Shown here piece by piece: positions 49,851 to 59,049 of a DNA stretch of 64,000 bases (position 1 is the first letter of the stretch; each line of letters begins with the position of its first letter). Position numbers and translations under genes: made by a program. The notes beneath the pieces were generated by a model. The model worked only from the letters and a program-made list of their open reading frames with translations. It made no database searches and was not told the DNA's origin. The stretch is taken from the NCBI GenBank assembly GCA_020284085.1, contig JACEVL010000203.1, forward strand, positions 186,001 through 250,000, in the 5' to 3' direction. Origin of the DNA: Aporrectodea caliginosa. Its lineage: Eukaryota; Annelida; Clitellata; Crassiclitellata; Lumbricidae.

Positions 49851-50186
49851 GTGCGGACCGTGCTAGCCCGAGTGAACTCCTACCAAACCTGAACCTCCCT
49901 TTAAAATGATTGCTTAGACATTCAATTTCCATGTTCCAAACTACAACATTCCATTTGATTGCTACTACTACTTTGTTTGGTGCTGTGGATATGACACTGG
50001 CAAGCACGGAGAATTAAGCAACGCAGTGCCTAGTTAGTACTTTAGTGGGTGACTGTCGATGGCCATCTGGATGACCAGTTCATCCACACCCAGATCGGTC
50101 TATTGTTCTTTGTGATGAGTGCTTGCATAACTTGAAAAATGAAATGGTGTCCTCTGGTCTTTGTTTGACCTGAAGCCAATGATTCT

Positions 50187-50257
50187 TTAACCCTTTAACA
50201 ACGAGCGTGTACTAAAATGTATGAGAAACCATAAGCGGCACGTCGTTAAAGGGTTAA
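50187..50257. repeat. 71-bp hairpin element (copy 3)
   Basis: Same length and orientation as the copy at 22463, with a few changes (AACAACGAGC, GCACGTCG). The ends are again TTAA. Confidence 0.88.
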
Positions 50258-50259
50258 GC

Positions 50260-52150
50260 TCCAACGCCATACAGCTGTGAAGTTTCCGCAGAGGCATGTT
50301 AACTTGTGTTTTACCCTCGTCTTCCACTGAATTACATTTCTAAAGCGGTGATAGTCAGCAAGTAGGGTTGCATGTACTGGGTTATTTAGGTAGTGTCTTT
50401 TGTGTGCATCTGAAAAACTTACTGCTAAGCGGAGCAGTAGCTTGAGAAGATTTGTCAATTTTCTCATTCTGTCTCATTCTTTAAAGTCATTTCTTGAGGT
50501 ATGTTGATGTGCTTTGTTCTCTGGTGTAACTTTTAAACTAGTGTTTACGATGAATTGCATCAAGAGTACGTGAAAAGTGGAAACAATTTATTTGTTTGTT
50601 TCAGTATGTGCATGTTGTCACAGATTGGATAGTAGTCTGTTACTTAGAGAATGCTTTGTCAGGCATCATTTTTACATTACATTACAGCAATTAAAGACTA
50701 CTTATCCAAGCATGTTAAAGGAAAATCTACATAAAAATCTGTAGCTTTGCTATTTGCGATTGCATTGTGGAACTGTAGAGATTTCTGTTGTGACCAGCGA
50801 TGTACAGCGTGTTACATTGACTTTCTTGCTTCCATAGCTGGAGATACTAGCATTCTCAGCAAATGCAAGCATTTTTCATTGTTGCATATTCTAGCATTCG
50901 TGAGAAATGCAATTTTTGGTTAATTAAGCATTTATGTTCATTTTATTTTAAATGCGTTAATCTTTGTGCAATATCCTAATGAAATAAGTGTGGAGAATAG
51001 TAATTGAATTAAAACATGAAGTTTATCGATAGGTCATGTTTCTTTAGAGAAAAGCTAGTTAAAGTTTTAATTAAAGACAAAATTTCACGAGCAGTTGAAT
51101 TTTTGTTGCTTTTTGTGTTCAGCTACAAGCTTTCTTTCTAATAAACTACAGTAAAAGAATTGCAGTATCTTCAAGTCATAAATTTAAACTATCAAAGCAT
51201 GAGATGTTGTACAGTCAGCTGTAGTCTGATTTTAAGGCTTCAGTGTTGCTGCAGAAAGTTGCTGTAGACCTGAATTTTATGGATGGCATAGTAACCTACT
51301 GGTCTGTGTTGTCCCACAATGAGAGAATGTCAATGCTTCTATCATCAGAAACCAGCATCTTTAGTGTATGCATGTATTCTGTTGTAAACTTTGATGGCGT
51401 TTGTGCACTTTCTGAATGTTTGTATCATGTTTGATTGTACGGTCTGAAGATACTCTAATAAATGCTATTCGTTGTGCGTAATTCAGCTTAGAACCAGATA
51501 TAAATATAAGAAATAAAAAATCTACAGGCTGGCATCATATAATAGTTTAAAAAAATTTAATCAGTGAGATTAAATTATGTGAATTTTATTTCCTCTTCAA
51601 CAAAATACATCAGTGTGTATTATCTAGTCTGAATTTTTACTGGAATTGACACATACTTAGAAATTTAGTTTGTTTAGGCAGTTGTGTGTCGCTGTGCCTA
51701 ATTTGTAAACTGGTTTAACTTGCATTATACACAAACTTGCAGCGTTGTTTACATACAGCAAATTAATCTTGCTTGTCTCAACAAGATGGTGTTGTATTGG
51801 ACCAGATATCTGTCAGGCGGACCAAAATCATCTTTTCTACGTCTTCAAACGGCACGTTGAAATAACAGATTGAAAAACAGTAGGCCAGAAGCTGAAGTTA
51901 AATGTTCACTTAGTTTATTTTCATATCATCATGGACCTGTAATGGATCTCCAACAAGTGAAGGTTACCAATGTATTAACCAAGAGACCGATCTCTCACCA
52001 GGTAACCTCAGAGAGATTTCGATTTGACTGAATATTAAATTTTGCTGTCGGTTTAAACATTCTTTTTTTGCTTAGACTTGATCTCTTACCATTTCAACTG
52101 ATGACTGGACTCGTTTGCTTAAATTGTACTGTATGAAGTGGCTAAATACA
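50260..52150 (+). other. Spacer or distal 3' UTR
   Basis: AT-rich unique sequence. An AATAAA at 51457-51462 is a candidate LPGAT1 polyadenylation signal. No coding exon is recognised. Confidence 0.4.
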
Positions 52151-52162
52151 GGTATACTATAG

Positions 52163-52357
52163 CAGGGCTTTTTAAAGGAAATTTTAGAACTGCACAACCT
52201 CTTCTCTCTTTTTCAAAAACCCATGGTAAATTTTTCCCAATTGAATGACAATGACCTTTTTCTTAGCAATTTTTCACTGCACAAAAATGCTTTTACAGTT
52301 GCACAATTGATTTAGAACTGCACATTTTGTGTAGAACTGCACGCTAAAAAAGCCCTG
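52163..52357. mobile_element. hAT-like MITE, TSD tactatag
   Basis: CAGGGCTTTTTAAA at the left, TAAAAAAGCCCTG at the right, exact duplications tactatag at 52155-52162 and 52358-52365. 195 bp with AGAACTGCAC repeats inside. Confidence 0.9.
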
Positions 52358-52507
52358 TACTATAGCTTACAATACACTAACTTTCAATAAATGACTCCAT
52401 AATGCTTCCTCTTATCTTTGTTTTACTATGTTTACAGCTGATGTATGTAGATGTGGAGGTTTAGAGTCTTGTGATATGTTTTCATGGAATTTATTTCACT
52501 ATGTGCT

Positions 52508-52513
52508 AATAAA
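52508..52513 (+). terminator. Candidate polyadenylation signal facing right
   Basis: An AATAAA hexamer on the plus strand, 5.2 kb after the LPGAT1 stop. It faces the minus-strand signal at 52553-52558. Confidence 0.4.
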
Positions 52514-52552
52514 ATATCTTAAACGAGACCAGCATCTTTTGTGAGAACAGAG

Positions 52553-52558
52553 TTTATT
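52553..52558 (-). terminator. Candidate polyadenylation signal of the orphan gene
   Basis: TTTATT on the plus strand is AATAAA on the minus strand, 386 bp after the stop of the 531-residue open frame. Spacing and strand fit a 3' UTR of ordinary length. Confidence 0.55.
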
Positions 52559-52943
52559 TTACAGAGTTTATGGTTCAACTTTGGAATGCATAATAAACAA
52601 TAATACGAACGGTTAGAAAATTACACGGCATTAAAATGTCTGTCTTCGTAACAGAACTCTGCTAAAAACGTATCTGTCTTTTGAAAACAAGTCTCTTTTG
52701 GTTCTGGAACAGTTGTTTATCCAGCAGATCTGTTGCATTTAAAAACAAAAATTGTTCGGTGTCGCGCAAATTAATAGAACTTCGTTAAAGGTCAATCGAT
52801 ACCAATTGTACATCTTTTCTGATCAGTTTTATAAACAGTGTATTCTGTCATGTAATTATGGATAACACAGCAGAACAAGAATGAGTCTTCTACAGGTTTT
52901 TAGATGGCTCGTGAGATGTGGCCTCACGAAGTCTTGGCCGTTG

Positions 52944-54539
52944 TTATGCAGCATCACAGAAGTTAATCGCTAGAAATGCATGGCAAAACAGCACAAACAG
53001 GAGGAGGAATCCTAGGATTCTTCTATTGTGGAGAATGCAATTCCAAATTCCAGTCTGGTCTTCCGGCTGTTCCTGCGACAACTGTCGTGGTGAGGATGGC
53101 TGAGGGCAGGAAAACCGGTTGCGTATGACGCGGATACAGTTACACGCCGTAAAACGTTGGAGAAGACGAACGATCCAGGATGCAACAACCACGGCCAAAA
53201 TGAACGCCTTAGCTGGAATTGCCCACAACACTGAAAGAAAGCATGACAAACCGTGTTCCAGCTTTACAATGGTGGCACACCCGTTGGACATATTGTGGTT
53301 GGGTAGGTCGCTCTCCACTCCAACGGCGCTTCCTGTGGGCGCAAATACCGGTCTGTTTGTTGCCGTACAGGGCGGTTGCGGTGATGGATCATGTACGACA
53401 AAACTTGCCATACGATCCTGCTCTTCTGGTTGATGGTCTGTGCCGCTAAGTTCCGTTGCTTTGTCACTTGAAGGATTGGTAACATCCATTGTTGCTTTCC
53501 TGTGCGCTCTGGTGCGACTGCCAGACCGGCTGGATTCACCGGTGGCACCTATTGATGGGCCACCTTTTGCTGGTGATCCATCCCACCTGACCAGGATTTT
53601 AGTGCTGTTGTTTGGTGGCATCTGCCTTGGACTGTAGTCATCGGGGCTTGGTCTGTGAGAACCTCCAGTCGCCTCTCTGCCTGTCAAGTCCTTAAGTGTT
53701 CTGGTCTCAGACTTGGACACCGGCAGACGAGACTGTTTGGAAGCCTGGCATGCTACATCTGCAGCAACACTCCAAGGAGGAACTGAGGCGTTGGATGCGA
53801 AACTGCGAGGACTTTTGTGTGATCGCGACATACGGTCCTTTGAGGAAGTTTCCACGAAGCCAAGTCTGGATTTCGTCCCAGCGCTACGGTTTCTGTGATG
53901 CATGGTCTTGCCAGAATTTTTCCGTGACTCCATGGATGTCTCGTTCTCTTCAGTCTGTCGAAGCCTTCTGGAATTTTGATTTGTTTCTTCTTCGCTTGTC
54001 AGCAGACCAGAAATTGAACTGTCTGTCCATTCACCTGCATCCGGAAGGCTCGGATCTACATCGCTGTCGTCGCGCGGAGTGCTTTTCCCACTGGAATCGT
54101 AGTTCCTTGCTTTGCCAGACTTTGCTGTTTCACCGAGATCCAGCACGTTGCCGTTTCTCGTTGGCAGCCTGCTGGCTCTCGTGACAGTGCGAGTAGTTGT
54201 ATCAAATTGGTTGATTAATTCACGTACTCTGCTCGTTGTCTTTGACTTTGCTTCCTTTACTTGTTTGTCACCCTGCGTCCGTGCCTGCTCCAGTTCCACT
54301 TTATCCAGTGCTTCAGGCTGACCCGCAGCCGTAGGTTTACCCTGTGCTTCATCTGGTTTGTCAGCTGATGAATCCCTACTATGCTCCCGTCTTGAAGATT
54401 CTCCACCTGCCTGTGGGTCGGGAAGGTCATCCATGGCAGGCGCGTGACGCACATTCTGAGGCCGACCTCTCACAACGGCATCTTCAGAGACGGATAGTTT
54501 CAGCGGTGGAATGAATGGTGGCTTTGAATTTCGACTCAT
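52944..54539 (-). CDS. Orphan protein, disordered with two C-terminal membrane segments
   Basis: A single uninterrupted open frame of 531 codons, starting MSRNSKPPFIPP with a moderate start context (G at -3) and ending CDAA-stop. Residues 1 to about 425 are polar, rich in S, R, T, D and P, and look intrinsically disordered, with basic RS-type clusters. Residues about 431-460 (SCFLSVLWAIPAKAFIL...) and 508-527 (ILGFLLLFVLFCHAFLAINF) are hydrophobic and separated by a Cys- and Arg-containing loop. This suggests a protein held in a membrane by its C-terminus, with the long N-terminus in the cytosol. I do not recognise a family. Length and composition make chance unlikely, although the region is GC-richer than its surroundings, which helps open frames persist on both strands. 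It may have an upstream untranslated exon. Confidence 0.7.
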   Translation of the reverse strand: MSRNSKPPFIPPLKLSVSEDAVVRGRPQNVRHAPAMDDLPDPQAGGESSRREHSRDSSADKPDEAQGKPTAAGQPEALDKVELEQARTQGDKQVKEAKSKTTSRVRELINQFDTTTRTVTRASRLPTRNGNVLDLGETAKSGKARNYDSSGKSTPRDDSDVDPSLPDAGEWTDSSISGLLTSEEETNQNSRRLRQTEENETSMESRKNSGKTMHHRNRSAGTKSRLGFVETSSKDRMSRSHKSPRSFASNASVPPWSVAADVACQASKQSRLPVSKSETRTLKDLTGREATGGSHRPSPDDYSPRQMPPNNSTKILVRWDGSPAKGGPSIGATGESSRSGSRTRAHRKATMDVTNPSSDKATELSGTDHQPEEQDRMASFVVHDPSPQPPCTATNRPVFAPTGSAVGVESDLPNHNMSNGCATIVKLEHGLSCFLSVLWAIPAKAFILAVVVASWIVRLLQRFTACNCIRVIRNRFSCPQPSSPRQLSQEQPEDQTGIWNCILHNRRILGFLLLFVLFCHAFLAINFCDAA

Positions 54540-54599
54540 TTCTGTTTGAGGTGCACGGTTTTCCTGAGCAGTTCTGAAATATATTCACAATTACAGCAT

Positions 54600-55370
54600 A
54601 AGTTCAAGGCACATGTGTTTTACACACTGTCTGCCCATGGGAAAGAGAATCTTTTCAAGACTGGGCTAACCTTATACAAGGCCACATTTCAGCCAATCCT
54701 ACTGACTTCAGCCCCTGCTGACTCTAGTTAAGACTTCTCTCTACCCAACCAGGTCTTCTAATTGTCTTAATCTGCAGAGAAAAACAGCTTTGTCCCAAAG
54801 TGCGATCGTGAGGTTTAAATCCACTTTGAAAAAGAAATCAGTTCCTAATTAAGCCAATTCCACAAAGCAGGTGTGGTATGAAGTGCTGACTCTCTCATTT
54901 TAATAACTTTGGCTGGACATTCCTCTTCTTCGCCTTCTGATTTTCTCATCGTGAGCTTCATAGCTAAGCTCATAGAAACCTTGATACCAGTTGCTCTTAG
55001 ATATCTTGAAATATGTTTCTATCCTGGAGTAGATCTGAACCTGGATCTTCAAAACATGACAGTCCGTTTGAAATAACTTTTAGTCTAGATCTGAACTTCA
55101 AAAACAGGTTTTGCAGAACAAACATTTGCCAGAAGAGTTCCAGAAACCAGGGCATGCAACAGACAAGGCACGATTGCAAAATGCTGTTCTTGTCCGCAGA
55201 ATAGTCAGATTAAGAAAATTAGAAGACCTGGTTGGGTAGAGAGAACTCTTATTAAAACTGGAGTCAGCATAGGCTGAAATCAGTCAGATTGGCTGACATG
55301 TAGCCTGTATAAGATCAGCCCAGTCTTGAAAATGATTCTGTCCTAAGGGCAGCCAATGAAATGATAATAA
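54600..55370. repeat. Imperfect inverted repeat, arms of about 175 bp
   Basis: 54603-54780 and 55197-55370 are diverged inverse copies. They share TTTTCAAGACTGGGCT, TCAGCCAAT and CTACCCAACCAGGTCTTCTA. The 400-bp centre carries repeated AGATCTGAAC words. It could be a DNA element or a local inverted duplication, about 60 bp upstream of the orphan gene start. Confidence 0.75.
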
Positions 55371-55551
55371 GATCAGTGATATTAAAGCATGTGCATATTT
55401 TGCAGTTTTAGTGATGGCTCTGGCCAAGTTTTTTGGACTCTGAAGCTAGTTTTTTAAATGCCTGTAAAAAGCAAGTTTTAGTGGTTGAGATGACTGAAGG
55501 CCAACGCATTAGCCAAACAAAACAGAACAGGGGAATATGGTGCCTAATCCT

Positions 55552-55674
55552 CAGTGGCGGCAATAGGGGGAGGGGCTTAGCCCCCCTAACTGCGGCTCAG
55601 CCCCCCAAAAAAGTGGGAAATCACTGCAAATCACAGGGAGGAGGGAAAAGTGGGAAATCTTGGCGCCTCCACTG
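55552..55674. mobile_element. hAT-like MITE (CAGTGGCGGC family), TSD unclear
   Basis: CAGTGGCGGC at the left and TTGGCGCCTCCACTG at the right, with GCCCCCCTAACTGCGGCTCA inside as in the better copy at 56474. No exact target duplication. Confidence 0.65.
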
Positions 55675-55955
55675 CAAATCACAGTGGACTGGACCGATAG
55701 CGTTAATGGAATTGTATCATATCTAAAAAAAAAGAGCCTCTCGGGACTATTCAAGGCACGTTGTTGTCTTGGAAGACAGAGTTGCTTAGAATCCAAACCC
55801 CCAAATCTGAAATCGGCTTCGGCTGTTTAAGTGTACTCCCTTTTTGCCATCCAGTCCTCCACTGGCTGGAGGAAGAGGAATTATGGAATGAAATGTAGAG
55901 TTGAGTGATATACGTCTAGGGCAAGATACCATACAACAAACCAATGCTCAAATTG

Positions 55956-56226
55956 GGGTGGGGATATCGTTGAATGGTAACATGCTGGCATGAAGACCAT
56001 AAGGATACGGGTTCGATATGTGCTAGCCCCATAAGGTTGACTTAGCCTTCCACTCCCTATGGGGTGACTGTAAAGTGAGCAGTAGAACAGATGGGTGCCT
56101 TGCAGGCTGCCATACAGTTAAATTGGACTCCTATTAGGCTACACTTGTAATCATATGTTAGTACTAAATCATGTAATTTTGCTGCGTACTTGTCAGTTTC
56201 ACAAACTGAGTTAATTAAATTCTTAA
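55956..56226 (+). mobile_element. tRNA-derived SINE (family B)
   Basis: GGGGATATCGTTGAATGGTA, TACGGGTTCGATATGTGC as B box, GGGTGCCTTGCAGGCTGCC body, and an ATTAAATTC tail. Diverged like the copy at 42149. Confidence 0.78.
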
Positions 56227-56261
56227 AGGTTTGTGAAATAAAATGTAAATGCAGACGTTTT

Positions 56262-56350
56262 TATGTAGCGACCGTATGGCCTCGACCATGGTCATTTTAA
56301 AACGAATTCATCGGGTGAGATCGTTCACCACTGCTGCTCGTTTGAATGGG
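56262..56350 (+). repeat. Dispersed repeat, TAGCGACCGTATGGC family
   Basis: Second copy of the repeat at 49737 (GTAGCGACCGTATGGCCTCG, CGGGTGAGATCGTTCACC, GTTTGAATGGGCGCC). Confidence 0.65.
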
Positions 56351-56473
56351 CGCCAACGCCTTTTACGGTTACGAATTACAGTCCACTTTTATGGACCATA
56401 GGCCTACTAGCCCGAGATTCTGAACTCTGAAATAAGCCGCCCTCGGGAGGCGAATCGAGTTTCGCGAGCACAG

Positions 56474-56636
56474 CAGTGGCGGCGCCAGGGGGCTTGGGGG
56501 GGTGCTTAGCCCCCCTAACTGCGGCTCAGCCCCCCAAAAGTGGGAAGTCACTGCAAATCACAGCAAGGAGGGGACAAAAGGGAAGGTTTTTTAGCTTTAG
56601 CCCCTCCCCAAACCTGAAATCCTGGCGCCGCCACTG
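56474..56636. mobile_element. hAT-like MITE, TSD gagcacag
   Basis: Inverted ends CAGTGGCGGCGCCAGG and CCTGGCGCCGCCACTG, with exact duplications gagcacag at 56466-56473 and 56637-56644. 163 bp. Confidence 0.92.
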
Positions 56637-56649
56637 GAGCACAGAAGCG

Positions 56650-57415
56650 CGTGAAGGCGAACGCGCGAACAGATGGGTTAGATGGCAGGATTTGGCCTTG
56701 AAAACTCGGTTACCAACTGTTACAGTAGTATACGCAGTATTAAACTGTTCTTTGAATTGCACATGACAGAAGGGAATTTTGGAGTTTAGTTAGGCCTATA
56801 GCTAAAGTGCCAACATCATAATAATAGGCCTACAATGAACGTCGACATGCGCAGTTACAGCTGGTTACTTAGATTTAGGCCTAACTAAAACAAAATTAAA
56901 ATTGCGCGCCCTGAATGACATGAAATTTACATACCGTAAATAGAATATTGCAAACTTGATGGCCACCACTTTCCAGATTTAGCGGATTACCTATGACGTC
57001 ACAGATAAGAAATTGACGTATACAATATTGCAGTAGGCCTAAACCTGCGTTGTGCCATGGTCCTCTGGATATTGACAACATCTAGAAGGCCATATGGTTG
57101 TGCTCGGTTCAAGATCCAACTATAACAGCCGCGGCGTCCATAGGCCCTATTGTATTGTATCGTATTGTATTGAAACATTTATAAAGCGCCTCTATTAGAG
57201 TGAACCGTTCAGAGGCGCTCACATATTGCGCAATGCCACCATTGCCACGAGAGAAGAAAATAATATATAGGCCTAGGCCCCTATTAGGCCCTACATTGGT
57301 TAGAGCGTATATATGTCCTATGCATACACCCCTGCGCATGTAATTCCAGGTTCATCTCCCGATCGAGGGTTGTTTATTTCAGAGTTCAAAATCTCGGGTT
57401 ATAGCACGGTAGTAG
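56650..57415. other. Spacer with no recognised gene
   Basis: Unique sequence with repeated TAGGCCTA words. 57165-57225 holds a piece of the LINE tail family (ACATTTATAAAGCGCC, TTCAGAGGCGCTC) beside a (TATTG)n tract. Confidence 0.45.
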
Positions 57416-57418
57416 GCC

Positions 57419-57662
57419 TAATAATAATAATAGGCCTAATTATCTTCGTTTAATGTTTAAAACTGACAAGTAAGCAGGATGATTACAAATCATAGTATGA
57501 ACGGATGATCACAACTCACAAGTTATTACAGGAGTCGAATTTAACTGTTTGGCAGCCATGCAAGGCGCCCATCACGTCCTACCACTCATTTTTAAACGCC
57601 ACCTAGCGAATAAAAGGCTGAGTCGACCTTAGGGAAGGTACCGAGAATCGATCCCGGGTCTG
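57419..57662 (-). mobile_element. tRNA-derived SINE (family B), minus copy
   Basis: An (ATA)n tail at 57419 is followed by AAAACTGACAAGTAAGC, GGCAGCCATGCAAGGCGCCC and a partial head up to GATCCCGGGTCTG. Confidence 0.75.
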
Positions 57663-57921
57663 TTGCCTCTACGCATCGACGTAGGCTATATTTTTTATAT
57701 ACGTCGATGCCTCTATAGCAGTGGTTCTTAACCTTTTCATGGGAGCCGAACCCCAAGAGAAATCCATGACCACTCACCGAACCCCTCAAGTTTGAACAAT
57801 AATTTTTTAACTAATGGGAACAAAAGGAAATAAAAAATTGTACCAAAATGTGATACAATTGTAAAGAAATCGGAGGGCTGCCTCTGAGCGTCGTCTAATT
57901 TGACCCCACGGATGGGACCAC

Positions 57922-58498
57922 TGTAAAGAAACTGGGTTCTGCCCGTCTTTCTTCTCTCAGGAGGCGAGTGAAAGGCGCGTGTTGCTCAGGATGGGAGCAC
58001 AAGTACGGCCACCGTCGTCTATCGGTGGGCTTCGCGTCTGCCAGCCGATGAGCCGTCGCAATCAATGTCCAACACCGAAGAACCCAACACAGGAAGTTTT
58101 AAGTAACGATCTCTTTTATTAGTCAACACGTCATAAGCCTCTGACGTTATCAGACACGATCAAATACTACGAACCCTCTTTCATCTGTACTACAACTGCA
58201 ACTGCAACTACGCAAAAGCGCCGCTATTTATAGATAGCCCAGCCAATCAGCAAAGCCCTAGAGAGACCAAGCGCTAGAGAGGCGGAGCCTAAAAGAGACC
58301 AAGGCTAAAGAGACCAAGCGCTAAGGAGGCGGAGCCTAAAAGAGGCCAAGGCTAGGGAGACCAAGGGCTAGAGAGACCAAGGGCTAAGGGGGCGGAGCCT
58401 AAAAGAGACCAAGGGCTAGAGAGACCAAGGGCTAAGGGGGCGGAGCCTAAAAGAGGCCAAGCGCTAAGGCAATCCAGGGGCCACCCTGGGTCGCCACA
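57922..58498 (-). repeat. 3' LTR (577 bp)
   Basis: On the minus strand it begins TGTGGCGACCCAGGG and ends CAGTTTCTTTACA (TG...CA). It matches the other LTR with only about three differences. It holds four to five tandem units containing GGCGGAGCCTAAAAGAG. The sequence just before it on the minus strand, GCGGGGGGAGGG, is a clear polypurine tract. Confidence 0.93.
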
Positions 58499-59049
58499 CC
58501 CTCCCCCCGCTACAATGGGTATGCCCCCATACCCCAAGCTCCTCAAGGACCCCAGCGCACAATGTCCCAATGCAATAACGCGGCCAACGGGCCAACACAA
58601 GTCCCTACAAAACATACGCGGCCATCGGCCAAACCTCTAGCTACAAATGTCTCTCTAAAATTTCGCGAGGCCAACGAGCCAACAAAGTCTCTCAGGATAA
58701 TGTCCTCTGCCTAAAATTATTGCCAGTGTCTGGCTAACGCACGCGGTCCATCAAGTCTATAATTCAATAAAAAGTCGCGGCCAACGGGCCCGAAAGCTCG
58801 GCACACAAAACAAAATCAATCCAAACACAATAAACGCAAACAATCAAGGCCGTTTCTCGGCAACAAAGCAATCAAAGCCAAGATTCATCTGACAGTCCAT
58901 AAGAGAGGCCAAGTCTTTCACGTACGGGAAAGGCGGGCGACAGAGTTATCGTACAGAAAAAGGCAAAGTCTTTCTGTCAATCGAAGACAAGCGCCGAGAG
59001 TGTCACAGTTCCAGCGTTTCAGTCTTCGTTCAGACTGACGGCAGCTCGC
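58499..59049 (-). other. Non-coding 3' internal region of the LTR element
   Basis: GC-rich sequence with repeated GGCCAACGGGCC words between the stop codon and the polypurine tract. Confidence 0.6.

Noticed and set aside
53696..54184. 162-codon plus-strand frame
   Set aside because: Antisense to the orphan 531-codon frame, which has better composition and a matching polyadenylation signal.
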